A DNA stretch of 64,000 nt. Source: an uncultured Steroidobacter sp. Its GTDB lineage: Bacteria > Pseudomonadota > Gammaproteobacteria > Steroidobacterales > Steroidobacteraceae. The notes under the pieces were generated by a model. It worked only from the letters and a program-made list of their open reading frames with translations. It did not search any database and was not told the origin of the DNA. The stretch is taken from NCBI RefSeq assembly GCF_937958065.1, contig NZ_CALFXI010000021.1, positions 11,692-75,691 on the forward strand, given 5' to 3'. Numbering within the stretch: position 1 is the first letter of the stretch; each line of letters opens with the position of its first letter. The position numbers and the translations under genes are program-made. Shown in pieces: positions 41,090 through 50,505 of this stretch.

Positions 41090-43189
41090 TCAGTGTTCTT
41101 GCGAGGCCTTTTCGCGCAGCTGCTCGGCCACTTCCTCGGCGGGCAGCATCAACGTTTCATCTGATAGCACGACGGCTTCGGATAGGGTAGGCGAATCGTC
41201 GGCGCCGTCACCGGCGGCCACCGCGGCCTGCGCGGTCGGCAGTGACCTGTCGGCATTCTTCAGGACCTGGAATGCTTCCTCCGCCTCCAGCGGCCCGCAA
41301 TAGAAATAGCCCTGCGCGTAGTCGCAGCCCATGCGCTGCAAGTCACGCGCGGCCACGTCGGTCTCGACGATCTCGGCGACCGAACGCAGCCCGAGGCTGC
41401 TGGTCATTTGCACGAGGGCGGCCGCGATCGCCGAGTTGGCATGCGCCGAGCCGGCGCGATCGACGAACGGCCGATCGATCTTCACATAGCTGAAGGGAAA
41501 CAGCTGCAGGTAGCTCAAGGACGAGTAGCCGGTGCCGAAGTCATCGAGCATGATTTCGATGCCGAGGTCGTGCAGGCCCTCGAGGATGTCGCGGGCCGCG
41601 CCGGGGTTGCTCATCAGGCCGCCCTCGGTGAGCTCCAGCTTCAGACAGTCCGGTGACACACCAGTGTCCTTGAGCACCTGCTCGACATACGAGGTGAAGT
41701 CGGGGGCGCGAAGCGCGGCGGCGGAGACGTTCACCGTCAGATAGAAATCACGGCCACGCGGCAGGCGATGCCGCCATTCGGCCGCGAGTGTGCAGGCTTG
41801 CAGGATGGTCCAGCGCGTGATGGGCACGATCAAACCGACTTCCTCGGCGAGGCCGAGAAACCTGTCGGGTGTCAACAGGCCTTCGATCGGATGCCGCCAC
41901 CGTAACAACGATTCGGCGCCCGCCACGCGATCGTTGCGGAGGTCCACGATCGGCTGATACATCAAGTGCAGCTCACGACGCTGGAGCGCGACGTGCAGAT
42001 CCGCTTCCAAACTCACCAGGCTCGCAGCGCTGCTGCCCATCGCGGGCTGATAGGCAACGGCCGTCGCGGTGTCGTGCCGCCTCGCCACGGACAGGGCGAT
42101 ATCAGCCTCACGCACGGCTTCCTCAGCACGCTGCAGACCCGAGTCGATGCAGGTGACACCGACGCGGGCAGCTACGTTGAGTTGATGCTTGCGCAGCTCG
42201 AACGGTTGTTGCAGCGTCTTCTGCAGCAGGCCGGCAATGTCGAGCGCGCCGTCCGTGGACGCAACATCGAACACCAGCATCGCGAACTGGTCGCCGCTCC
42301 AGCGGGCGAGCACGCATTCGAATTGCGCGGTGGCCTTCTGGAAGCGTCGCGCCGCCTGCACCACGACTTCGTCGCCCGCGGTGTGGCCAAGGGAGTCGTT
42401 GATCAATTTGAAACGATCGATGTTGATGAGCATCACCGCGAGCCGCTGCCGACGACGCGTGCGCACCTCGCGTAGCGCGCGATCGAGCTGATCCATGAAA
42501 TAACGACGATTGGGCAGGCCCGTGAAGGCGTCGTGGTAGCGTGAATGCTCGAAGCTTTTTTGCAGGTTCTCGCGTTCCTCGATTTCGAGCGCCAGCTTGC
42601 GTTGCGTCGCTTGAAGCTGACGGCGAGACAGTGACAATGCATCCCGCGCTCGGTGCAGGCTGTGCACGAGATCGTGTGTTGCGAACGCGAGCATCCATGC
42701 GACGACGGCAAGCAACGCGATGGCCGCCGCCAGCTCACGTGCCGGGTACCAACCGGCCTTGGGTCGCAAGGCGAGCTGTACATAGCCGCCGGGCAATTCG
42801 CGCGCATAGCCTTCGGGCAAACGGATGCGACTGACGATTGCGTCGTTCAGCTGTCCGATCCGGCTGCTGACGAAGATGCGCGGCGCGCCGCCCGCGCTGT
42901 CCACCTTCGACAGCTCGAAATCGTACTCGGGGTCGACCAGCCGACTCAGCTGCAGTTTCGAGAGCAGTTGATCCAACTCGGCGCCGCGCTCGTTCGCGGC
43001 CAATGTTCGCAGTTGTCGTTCGACCGCGCGGCTATAGCTCGTAACCAGTGCGCCTGCCGTCGCACGCATCTGCTCGGCACGCGCGCCGATACTGAGTGTG
43101 ATGAGGCGGCCGCCCGCGAGCACGACGACCGCCAGCACCAGCAAGGTGAGGGGCCATTGCGAGCCGCGTTTCAGAAATGACAGTTTCAT
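41090..43189 (-). CDS. Membrane GGDEF(degenerate)-EAL protein, predicted c-di-GMP phosphodiesterase
   Basis: 699 residues. Two membrane helices (about 12-34 and 152-170) enclose a periplasmic sensor. The GGDEF domain (about 215-385) has SGDQF at 298-302 instead of GGDEF and should be inactive as a cyclase. The EAL domain (about 393-645) reads ESL at 426-428 but keeps Asn487, Glu522, Asp549-Asp550, Lys570, Glu606 and Gln626, so hydrolysis of c-di-GMP is plausible. It is the last gene of a seven-gene operon and overlaps the previous stop by ATGA. It probably ties the operon's product to c-di-GMP level. Confidence 0.87.
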   Translation of the reverse strand: MKLSFLKRGSQWPLTLLVLAVVVLAGGRLITLSIGARAEQMRATAGALVTSYSRAVERQLRTLAANERGAELDQLLSKLQLSRLVDPEYDFELSKVDSAGGAPRIFVSSRIGQLNDAIVSRIRLPEGYARELPGGYVQLALRPKAGWYPARELAAAIALLAVVAWMLAFATHDLVHSLHRARDALSLSRRQLQATQRKLALEIEERENLQKSFEHSRYHDAFTGLPNRRYFMDQLDRALREVRTRRRQRLAVMLINIDRFKLINDSLGHTAGDEVVVQAARRFQKATAQFECVLARWSGDQFAMLVFDVASTDGALDIAGLLQKTLQQPFELRKHQLNVAARVGVTCIDSGLQRAEEAVREADIALSVARRHDTATAVAYQPAMGSSAASLVSLEADLHVALQRRELHLMYQPIVDLRNDRVAGAESLLRWRHPIEGLLTPDRFLGLAEEVGLIVPITRWTILQACTLAAEWRHRLPRGRDFYLTVNVSAAALRAPDFTSYVEQVLKDTGVSPDCLKLELTEGGLMSNPGAARDILEGLHDLGIEIMLDDFGTGYSSLSYLQLFPFSYVKIDRPFVDRAGSAHANSAIAAALVQMTSSLGLRSVAEIVETDVAARDLQRMGCDYAQGYFYCGPLEAEEAFQVLKNADRSLPTAQAAVAAGDGADDSPTLSEAVVLSDETLMLPAEEVAEQLREKASQEH

Positions 43190-43992
43190 TGGCCTCGCGA
43201 GCCCAGGTACGCGATGAAGCTCAATGTGACGGTGATCTTCTCGACGCCCGAGACCTCCAGGTAATCGCCAAGCAACTGCAGCTCGCAACGCTTGAAGGGC
43301 TTGGCGATGCCCAGGAAGCCCTCGTTCGAATAGCTGGCCGGCAGCACCACGCCGGGCTGCAGCACCAGCACCGCGGGGTTGGCTTTACCCGTCGAGCCGC
43401 CGAACATCAGGTTGACGTGCTTGCCGTAGTAGTCGAAGCGCGCGCTGGTGAGCTCGGTGCCCAGGTTGCCGCTCACCGACTGGGCATACGAAACATTGGT
43501 CACCAGGCGGGGCGACCACACATAGGTCAGGCCGAGCTTGGGCAGATTGCCGTGCGTGGTATCGATATCGATCTGGCGCGTCTCGAGCTGCACCGAGAAT
43601 TTGCTGGTGATCGCCTGGCTCAAGCTGAGCACGCCGACCTGGTAGTCGAACTTGCGGCCGGCATCGTCACCTTCGCCGTTGTAGTACTCACCGACGAGGA
43701 TGGATCGCGAGTCCGGCTCACCGCGACCCCACGCTGCTCGCAGCGAGCCGTAGGTCAGCTTGGAGCGCTCGACGTAGGTATGGTCTACGCCGGCGCCAGC
43801 GAGAAAATCCGGAGTGAAGTAATGCAGGTAGCTGAACGAGCCGCCGCCACCCTCCGCGTCGCTGTCGACGAAGCTCGAGGTGCTGCCGCTGAGCGCCAGC
43901 TTGTCATACGGCCGTGCATCGATTTCGGCGGCGGTGGCGGAGGCGGCTGCAGCGAACGACGCCAGGCACAGCGCGACGGATCCAGGCTTCAT
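43186..43992 (-). CDS. Outer-membrane beta-barrel-like protein
   Basis: 268 residues with a signal peptide (about 1-22, ASATAAEI). The mature part alternates polar and hydrophobic residues in many short strands (FSYLHYFTPDFLAGAGVDHTYVERSKLTYGSLRAAWGRG, KFSVQLETRQIDIDTTHG), as in 8-12-strand barrels of the YaiO/OmpA-like kind. It does not end in Phe. No named family is recognised with confidence. ATGA overlaps on both sides place it within the seven-gene operon, perhaps as an outer-membrane component for polymer passage. Confidence 0.65.
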   Translation of the reverse strand: MKPGSVALCLASFAAAASATAAEIDARPYDKLALSGSTSSFVDSDAEGGGGSFSYLHYFTPDFLAGAGVDHTYVERSKLTYGSLRAAWGRGEPDSRSILVGEYYNGEGDDAGRKFDYQVGVLSLSQAITSKFSVQLETRQIDIDTTHGNLPKLGLTYVWSPRLVTNVSYAQSVSGNLGTELTSARFDYYGKHVNLMFGGSTGKANPAVLVLQPGVVLPASYSNEGFLGIAKPFKRCELQLLGDYLEVSGVEKITVTLSFIAYLGSRGQ

Positions 43993-45404
43993 GGCGGTGT
44001 CACCAACGTTGAATTGGAAAGGGCGTTCTTCGGTGCGTCGGCGAGTTGCACGGCCGCGGTGATCTCACCACGGTCGCCGAGAGCGGCGCGTCCCATGGGC
44101 AGGAATGCGACGATATAGATGCGCTCATCCTCCCCGGGCAGCGGCGCAGCGGAACAGGTCACTTGATAGACGCGCGGACCGATCTCGATGTGCATCTTGC
44201 GGCGGCCCGTGAGTCCGGGTTCCCACCAGCGCGGCGGCATGCCGCCCAGCGACAGCAGTTGCGTCGCGTCGCTGTCTTTTTCGAGCGCCGCGAACAGCGC
44301 CTGTGCCGGCTTGTTGAACGAGAGCAGCCGGCCTTGCGAATCGAGCACCAGCATGGCCTGGCCGCTGACATCGAGCGCGGCGTGCGCCGTGAATTCCTCG
44401 GTCTTCTCATGAATCACGAGCAGCGCAAAACGACGCCCTGTCTGCGCCACGTGTCGCACCTGAACCTCGGTCGCACGCAGCCGGTCGCCGACCTTGATCA
44501 TGCTCAAGGGCACCGAGCCGCCCGAGCCGGAGATCGCTTCCTGCACCATCTCCGGGTAGGAGAAACGAACGACCTCGAACAGCGGCCGGCCGTTGGCCGT
44601 TTCCCGGTCCTGGAAGCGCGCCGCTCGAGTACTGGCGCAGACGACTTGCAGGGTATCGCTGTCGATGAGCAGGGCAGGCACTGGCATCGCTTCGATCAGC
44701 GTCGTCCAGAACTCCTGACCGCGCTCGGCTTCAGCGCGCGCCACGTCCACATGCGAGTGCAGGCGTTCGAAGATCGTGCCCAGATATTCGGCTGCGAGTG
44801 CGCATGCGAGCAGCAGGATCGCAAACACCTGCAGCAGCACGGCGTAGTAAGCGGAAGGAGCATAGAACCCTGGGAATGTGGAAGCCGAGCCTTGCTGCCC
44901 CAGCAAGGCCGCGAGTGTGGCGCCGATGGCGTTCAGACCAGGGACATACCAGCGCAGCTCCGGCGCCTGGGCGAGCGCCACGAGACCGGCGACCGCGATG
45001 GCGAGGATGGCCATCAGGTAAGGCTGCCAGCGCGATAGGAAGATCGCGCCGACCACGGGCAATGCGAACACGATCAGGAAGGCGGGGTTCTGCAAGCCGC
45101 CGGCATTCATCCAGATGAAACCAACGACGATGATGCCGGCCACGTGCAGCAGCGTGAGCACAGGGCGGCGCTCGCCGACACGCGCCGGTTTGCCGACCAC
45201 GGTGAATGCAATATGGATGGCTCCCAGCGCGAGCAATCCGAGGCAGGCGGCGACAAAGTCGATCTCCAGCGAGCTCAGCAGCCAGGGCACGACCGTGCCC
45301 AGCAGGATGGCGAAGATGGTCAACAGCCAGGTGTCATCCAACAGATGGATGCGCGGATCAGTCCACGTCGGTGCCGGAATGACTTGTGTGTCGCCGATGT
45401 TCAT
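43989..45404 (-). CDS. Six-helix membrane protein with two PAS-like domains, no output domain
   Basis: 471 residues. About six membrane helices lie in 25-215 (histidine-kinase-like sensor, LLTIFAILLGTVVPWLL onward). A short helical linker (ARAEAERGQEFW) leads to two PAS-like domains at about 235-340 (LIEAMPVPALLIDSDTLQVV) and 345-450 (ALDVSGQAMLVLDSQGRLLSFNKPAQAL). There is no histidine kinase, cyclase or HTH domain, so it must signal through a partner, perhaps the GGDEF-EAL protein encoded two genes later. ATGA-coupled to both neighbours. Confidence 0.75.
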   Translation of the reverse strand: MNIGDTQVIPAPTWTDPRIHLLDDTWLLTIFAILLGTVVPWLLSSLEIDFVAACLGLLALGAIHIAFTVVGKPARVGERRPVLTLLHVAGIIVVGFIWMNAGGLQNPAFLIVFALPVVGAIFLSRWQPYLMAILAIAVAGLVALAQAPELRWYVPGLNAIGATLAALLGQQGSASTFPGFYAPSAYYAVLLQVFAILLLACALAAEYLGTIFERLHSHVDVARAEAERGQEFWTTLIEAMPVPALLIDSDTLQVVCASTRAARFQDRETANGRPLFEVVRFSYPEMVQEAISGSGGSVPLSMIKVGDRLRATEVQVRHVAQTGRRFALLVIHEKTEEFTAHAALDVSGQAMLVLDSQGRLLSFNKPAQALFAALEKDSDATQLLSLGGMPPRWWEPGLTGRRKMHIEIGPRVYQVTCSAAPLPGEDERIYIVAFLPMGRAALGDRGEITAAVQLADAPKNALSNSTLVTPP

Positions 45405-46657
45405 CGCTGCACGACACCGCCCGCCGACGGTTTGGCATCGCCGGCCGCGACGGTCGCGGCGCCGAGGCTGAAGTTGTTGCCTTCGAGGAACGGCACGGCG
45501 CGAACCTTTTCACCGCCCCCTTCGGGTTGGTAATCGGTGATCTTGAGCGCCAGCGCGCGTGGCCGCAGCACTTGATTGCCGCGCAGAATGGGCGAATCGC
45601 CGATCACGTCGATGCCGTTGAACTTGGGTTCGATGATGGTGTTGTCGATGGCGCTGCTCGGACTGCGCTGATTGCCGAGCACGAACGCGAGGCCGTAGCC
45701 GCTGTTGTGGATGCGGTTGTTGCGGATCACGGTGTCCGCCGAGCCCTTGAGCATGACGCCATACGCTTCGAGGCCATCGAGCTCGTTGTCTTCGATCACC
45801 GCCGCCTGGCCGTTCTCGACCACGATGCCCATCGCTGCCCCGCGGCTGATGCGGTTGCCGCGGGCCACCGCGCCGCTGCCCATCAACTGCATCGCCGCTT
45901 CACGAGAGTCGAGCAGCTCGTTGCGCTCCATGATCAGCGAAACATTGGCGCTGAGGATGCCGATGCGTTCCTTGTTGAATCGGTTGTCGCGGATGCTGAT
46001 GGCTCCGCCGCGTTTGTCGGGCTCGCTGCGGACCGCCCAGATGCCGGCATCGCGATGCCCGGAGAATTCATTCTTCACGACCAGCGCATTCTTGTTGGAG
46101 GCCGCGAAGCGCACACCCACACGATTTGCGGCGAAGTGGTTCCGCTCCAGCAGCAACTGGTCCGCGTTCTCGGCGACATCGATGCCGACGTCGCAGTTCT
46201 CGATCGAGGTCGTCTGCAGCTTGAAGCGCTCGGCGCGCAGCACGATGCCCGTTTCCTTGCAGCTGGGGATGCGCACGCCTTCGATGGAAATATTGGGTCC
46301 GGAGACGTCCAGCACGGCTCCAGCGGGCAAGGCGCTGGCATCGATCTCGGTGCCATGCTCGTCGGCCACGACCCGGATACCAGCCGCGTTCGCGAGCGGC
46401 GGCAGGGTGGAGGCAAGCGTGATCTTCGACACTTTGAGGGCAATTGTGACCTCGCCGGTCGCCGCCGTCGCTTTGAATATGGCCTCGCGCAATGAGCCCG
46501 GTCCGCGATCATCGCCGCTGGTCACGTCGATGGACGGGCTGTTCACGGCTTGCCCCGGAGTGGCTTTGCGAGACTCGTACCAATAGCCCAGCCCGACGAA
46601 CACGCCGAGCAGAACGAATACGACGATGGACACCGCGGATCGACGGCTAAACGGCAT
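45401..46657 (-). CDS. Membrane-anchored right-handed beta-helix protein (NosD/CASH-like)
   Basis: 418 residues. One N-terminal membrane helix (SAVSIVVFVLLGVFVGLGYW, about 8-28) anchors a periplasmic parallel beta-helix. About ten turns of 22-24 residues each show the I-x-x-N-x-I/F pattern (LLLERNHFAANRVGVRFAA, AVARGNRISRGAAMGIVVEN, TVIRNNRIHNSGYGLAFV). Such folds occur in NosD and in polysaccharide-modifying enzymes such as AlgG. No AlgG catalytic triad can be assigned by eye. It starts 11 bp inside the methyltransferase gene. A glycan-modifying role is inference. Confidence 0.75.
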   Translation of the reverse strand: MPFSRRSAVSIVVFVLLGVFVGLGYWYESRKATPGQAVNSPSIDVTSGDDRGPGSLREAIFKATAATGEVTIALKVSKITLASTLPPLANAAGIRVVADEHGTEIDASALPAGAVLDVSGPNISIEGVRIPSCKETGIVLRAERFKLQTTSIENCDVGIDVAENADQLLLERNHFAANRVGVRFAASNKNALVVKNEFSGHRDAGIWAVRSEPDKRGGAISIRDNRFNKERIGILSANVSLIMERNELLDSREAAMQLMGSGAVARGNRISRGAAMGIVVENGQAAVIEDNELDGLEAYGVMLKGSADTVIRNNRIHNSGYGLAFVLGNQRSPSSAIDNTIIEPKFNGIDVIGDSPILRGNQVLRPRALALKITDYQPEGGGEKVRAVPFLEGNNFSLGAATVAAGDAKPSAGGVVQR

Positions 46658-47468
46658 GGGCGTCTCCGCTCCGCTGCAAAACAAACACCGCGTGCCATGA
46701 GCGTTGCACGGCGATCCGGCCGAACAGCACATCGATGGGCGTGGAGGCCAGCGTCACCGCCGCCAGCGCCGACATGCCCAGCGGGCGTGGCATTCGTCGC
46801 AAATGAGGCAGCAGCCACGTCTTGAAGGGCGCCGGATCGACGCCGCTGAGCGCACGCAGCTCTAGTCCTTCCTCGGCAAACAAATCCAGATAGACGCGTC
46901 GCTGCCGGGCGCGGAACACTGTCGTATCGCAATGCTCGGCGATACTCGCCGGCGCGGCTTCCAGCAGCACCATGCGTCCACCGGGGGCGAGATGATTCAC
47001 CATCCCTCCGACTGCCGACCGCAACGATGCTGGATTCAGAATGTGCTGCAGCACTGTCACGCCGAGAATCAAATCGAACGTTCCGCCTGCATCGAGGTGC
47101 GCCAGGTCCTGCACGATGAACCGCGTGCGAGTCGAGACGCCCTGCAATTCGGCGCGACGCCGGGCTTCAGCAATCATCGTCGGACTCAGATCCGCGCCAG
47201 TGACGGTGCCGCCCCGGCCCGCCAGCAACGTGCTCCAGCGTCCAACCCCGCAACCCACATCGAGCACGCGCGTGCCGGGTTGGATGCCGAGCCAGGGTCG
47301 TAGCGCGAGATACTGACTCCAATGGATCATCCGGTTGTAAAACTCCGGCATGCCGTACGAGCAGACCGCCGCGAGCCCGGAGCCTTCCGCCGCGAAGCGA
47401 CGCGCTCGGTCCTCCCAATAGTGATCGGGCAGATATTGATCGGGCGCCGGTGCGCCACGCGCGTTCAT
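46647..47468 (-). CDS. SAM-dependent class I methyltransferase
   Basis: 273 residues. Motif I is VLDVGCGVGRWSTLLA (about 69-84), followed by VTGADLSPTMIAEA (acidic end of strand 2), FIVQDLAHLDA and FDLILGVTVLQHI (motif IV region). Methyltransferases of this form act on small molecules, lipids or sugars. Its place between a glycosyltransferase and a beta-helix gene suggests O-methylation of a glycan or its lipid carrier, by inference. Its start overlaps the GT2 stop by 4 bp. Confidence 0.85.
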   Translation of the reverse strand: MNARGAPAPDQYLPDHYWEDRARRFAAEGSGLAAVCSYGMPEFYNRMIHWSQYLALRPWLGIQPGTRVLDVGCGVGRWSTLLAGRGGTVTGADLSPTMIAEARRRAELQGVSTRTRFIVQDLAHLDAGGTFDLILGVTVLQHILNPASLRSAVGGMVNHLAPGGRMVLLEAAPASIAEHCDTTVFRARQRRVYLDLFAEEGLELRALSGVDPAPFKTWLLPHLRRMPRPLGMSALAAVTLASTPIDVLFGRIAVQRSWHAVFVLQRSGDAHAV

Positions 47469-48907
47469 GAAGCCCTCCGCATCAGACTCGTCTTCTCCTC
47501 CAGCGGCAACGTGGTGCTGGCGCTCGGCAGCGGCTCGTAATGATCGCGATAGACGCGGCGACCCCAGAGCTTGACTGCGATCCAGTTGAAGTAGCCCACC
47601 GTCATGGGCGCGATGTGAGTGATGGCATAGAACAGATACAGCGGCACGATGGGCGCCACGTAGGCGCGCTCCTGTTTCGGCACGATGGTGAACAGCGCGA
47701 ACACGCCGAGCGCCAGATAACTGCCGATCGCGGCCATGAAGTAGCTGGGATTGATCAGCGCGTTGCGCGGGAACACGTTGGCGAGAAACAGGTTGTCGAA
47801 GCCGCTGATGAAACTGAGGATCAGCAGCAGCGCGCTGACGATCTTCAGCGGGTGCACGATCAAGGACAGGCCGCCCAGATAGATCACGAAGTGATACATG
47901 GCAAACGGCGTGCGCCGGGCGATGCTCCAGACTTCGCTGAAGCGCTCGATGTAGACCTTGAGCAAGCCGTAGTACCAGCCGACGCGCTGTGAGAACCAGC
48001 GCCGCACGTTACCCGGACCTTCGGTGCTGACGACCAGTCGACCGTCGTAGTAGATGCGCTCGCCGTGACTGAGCAGGATCAGCGCATTCTGCAGATCTTC
48101 GGCGTAGACCGATTGAGTGTGCTCGGCGAGCGCCCGCTCCAGAGCGTCGCGGCGATAACAGGACACGCCCGACGTGATGCTGTAATCCGCCAGACTTTCG
48201 CGGCCGATGCGGAACGCCAATGCATACTCGAACGCCTGGAAGCGCGCGAGGAATCCATCGGGCTCGATCATCACGCGCGGACAGACCGCCGCGGCGCCGG
48301 ACTGCTGGAAATCCCGAATGAATCGCTCGAAGTCGATCCTGCTGCCGCCGTTGCGGTCCCGGATGCGGATGTCCGGATCGACGACAATCAGTGTTTCGAT
48401 GTGCGCCGGGATGCGTTCGAGCAGGCGCTTGATCGCACCGGGCTTGCGGCGATTGACGCCATCGTCGAAACATCGCCAACCCGCATGACGCAGACGGAGC
48501 ACGGTGGCATCGGTGGAGCCGTCGCTGATCAGCCAGACCTTGTCTCGATAGGGCGCGAATGCATCCATGAATTCATCGAGCAGCGGCTCGAGATTGTGAA
48601 TGGACGCGATGATCGCGTACGGCCGCACCGGGACGAGCTGCCTGGCACCGGCAGGGAAGGCGGCGGCGATATCGATCGAAAGATGTCGGTTCTCTTCGGT
48701 CGGCGCGGTGGCAATGTGACGGCGGCGCACGTGCAAGCGCAGGATGAAATCCAACGCATCGGTGTAGACGATCAGGTTCGCCAGCCCATAGACCAGCAGC
48801 GAGAAGCTCGCGGTCTGCAGATTGGCGGCAGACAGCGCGATCCATCCTGCGAGCAGCGCGCACACTGCGAGTGGCGCCAGCAAACTCCAGGGCGTATTGA
48901 ACTTCAC
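47465..48907 (-). CDS. Membrane GT2 glycosyltransferase, processive synthase type
   Basis: 480 residues. Two N-terminal and about four C-terminal membrane helices frame a GT-A domain at about 90-320. The synthase motif series is present: Asp129 (LISDGSTD), D-x-D as VDPD at 176-179, the acidic pair Glu270-Asp271 (SVYAEDLQ), and QRVGW at 307-311 in place of Q-x-x-R-W. This is the layout of cellulose, hyaluronan, alginate and PNAG synthases, which polymerise and translocate glycan. The start is GTG, overlapping the radical SAM stop by GTGA. Confidence 0.85.
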   Translation of the reverse strand: MKFNTPWSLLAPLAVCALLAGWIALSAANLQTASFSLLVYGLANLIVYTDALDFILRLHVRRRHIATAPTEENRHLSIDIAAAFPAGARQLVPVRPYAIIASIHNLEPLLDEFMDAFAPYRDKVWLISDGSTDATVLRLRHAGWRCFDDGVNRRKPGAIKRLLERIPAHIETLIVVDPDIRIRDRNGGSRIDFERFIRDFQQSGAAAVCPRVMIEPDGFLARFQAFEYALAFRIGRESLADYSITSGVSCYRRDALERALAEHTQSVYAEDLQNALILLSHGERIYYDGRLVVSTEGPGNVRRWFSQRVGWYYGLLKVYIERFSEVWSIARRTPFAMYHFVIYLGGLSLIVHPLKIVSALLLILSFISGFDNLFLANVFPRNALINPSYFMAAIGSYLALGVFALFTIVPKQERAYVAPIVPLYLFYAITHIAPMTVGYFNWIAVKLWGRRVYRDHYEPLPSASTTLPLEEKTSLMRRAS

Positions 48908-50505
48908 GCCATTGCGACGGCGCGGGTCGCCGCCGCCCTCCGAGGCTGGGGCAGGCGAGATTCGAGCTCGGCGCGCACCTCCTGCTCGGGGGCGACGACG
49001 ATGCCATGCTCGGCCAGCACCGGCACGCCTACCAGGATCCAGATCAACGAGCGCACGCGCGAAGGCAGATGCGTCGCGCGCTCTTGCAGCTCGCTCAGCT
49101 TGGCTTCAAATCTGCGCTCGATTTCGAGAATGGCGCCGCGCACCGTTGGATCGATGGGCAGGATCTTGGCGGCCTGGTCCCACTCGATCGCGGTGCCCTC
49201 GACGCGCCGATGCACGAACTGAGTATGCGGCAGCAATGCCGGATCACGCGCGAATGCCGCGCCCGAGAACGGGATGATGTAGGGGTACATGCCAATCTCA
49301 CATCCTTGTCGCAGCCACCGATACGCCTCGCGCAATGTCTCCGCCACGTCGGCGAGCGACGCGCGGGGCGAGCTGAGGATCAGATCGAGAAACGGCGTGA
49401 TGCCCAGCCCGAGCGTGGCGCTCAACATCGGCTCGATGTGCCGGTGGATCTGGCCCTTGTTGAACTCCTTCAGCACGTTGCGCGAGAAACTTTCGATGCC
49501 GAAGCCGAGCACGCGAAAGCCGGCGCGCCGCATGGCACTCAGGCGTTCCACATTCATCGCATCGATGCGATTGGTGCTGATGAACTGCAGATCCTCGGGC
49601 AGTTCGCCCGCTTGCTTCGCGGCAACGATGCCTTCACACAAAGGCAGCACGCGCCGGTCCTTCGAGAACACGAAGATGTCGTCCTGGAAGATGATGGTGC
49701 GCACACGTGGATGCGTCGACACGATGCGCTTGATCATGAGCAGGCATTCGTCGGCGTCCAGGCGCGCGATCGAGGCGACGCTGCCCTGGGCTTCGTGCAG
49801 AAAGTTCGTCGACGAGCAGAACGTGCAGCCCATCGGGCAGTAGTTCAACGTGATCAGGCGCACGGAACGGATTTCGGCCAACGCGGCTTCGCGCGCCGCC
49901 TTGGTTGGCAGGCTGCCGACGCGATACGCGGCTTCGAGGCGATCCCAGTAAGCCTCGTACGGCATGTGTTCGTATGGTGTCGAGAAGATCGCGGCGCGCA
50001 GCTCATCGTGATTCATCGCAGCTTGCGGCATGCGCAGCAGACTGCCGTCCGCGTGCCGCTCCGCCGTGCCGACGATGCCACCGAGCGGTTGGTCCGATGC
50101 GATGCGTTTCGCCAGCTCGATCAACGGCCGCTCGCCTTCGCCCAGGATCACGCGGTCGAACGGGCCGAGCTCGAACATCAGCTCGGGCCGGAATGTCGCT
50201 TCCATGCCCCCTGCAACCAGCAGCGCCTTGGGTGCGAGGCGGCGAGCGAGATGCGCCAGCTCCAGATCGAACTTCAAGGTCATGCCGGTCGTGGAGATGC
50301 CGATCACGTCCCACGTATCGCGCAATATTTCTTTTTCGAGCGCGCGCTCGGGCGGACCGACGCAACAGTTCGGGTCGAAGACTTTGACTTCGGCGCCGCG
50401 CTCGGCGAGGACTCCAGCCAATCGCCATACACCCAGCGGCGGAGCCAGGAAGGTGTATTCCCCGCAATGGGGGTCGTAAGGCCCCACTAGTAGAATTTTG
50501 GGCAA
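48904..50505 (-). CDS. B12-binding-domain radical SAM protein
   Basis: 533 residues. The N-terminal 150 residues form a cobalamin-binding-like Rossmann domain (KILLVGPYDP, GVWRLAGVLAERGAEVKVFDP, GVILGEGE-type strand). The radical SAM motif C-x3-C-x2-C is NYCPMGCTFCSS (Cys223, Cys227, Cys230). Class B relatives methylate or rearrange unreactive carbons. It opens the seven-gene operon. The start codon is TTG, with no clear Shine-Dalgarno and an inverted repeat over the initiation region. Confidence 0.85.
   Translation of the reverse strand: MPKILLVGPYDPHCGEYTFLAPPLGVWRLAGVLAERGAEVKVFDPNCCVGPPERALEKEILRDTWDVIGISTTGMTLKFDLELAHLARRLAPKALLVAGGMEATFRPELMFELGPFDRVILGEGERPLIELAKRIASDQPLGGIVGTAERHADGSLLRMPQAAMNHDELRAAIFSTPYEHMPYEAYWDRLEAAYRVGSLPTKAAREAALAEIRSVRLITLNYCPMGCTFCSSTNFLHEAQGSVASIARLDADECLLMIKRIVSTHPRVRTIIFQDDIFVFSKDRRVLPLCEGIVAAKQAGELPEDLQFISTNRIDAMNVERLSAMRRAGFRVLGFGIESFSRNVLKEFNKGQIHRHIEPMLSATLGLGITPFLDLILSSPRASLADVAETLREAYRWLRQGCEIGMYPYIIPFSGAAFARDPALLPHTQFVHRRVEGTAIEWDQAAKILPIDPTVRGAILEIERRFEAKLSELQERATHLPSRVRSLIWILVGVPVLAEHGIVVAPEQEVRAELESRLPQPRRAAATRAVAMA

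Noticed and set aside
49006..50490. 494-codon open frame on the plus strand, opposite the radical SAM gene
   Set aside because: It is an antisense shadow typical of GC-rich DNA. Its composition is Arg/His/Ala/Gln-rich with no recognisable domain, while the minus-strand frame has clear radical SAM motifs.
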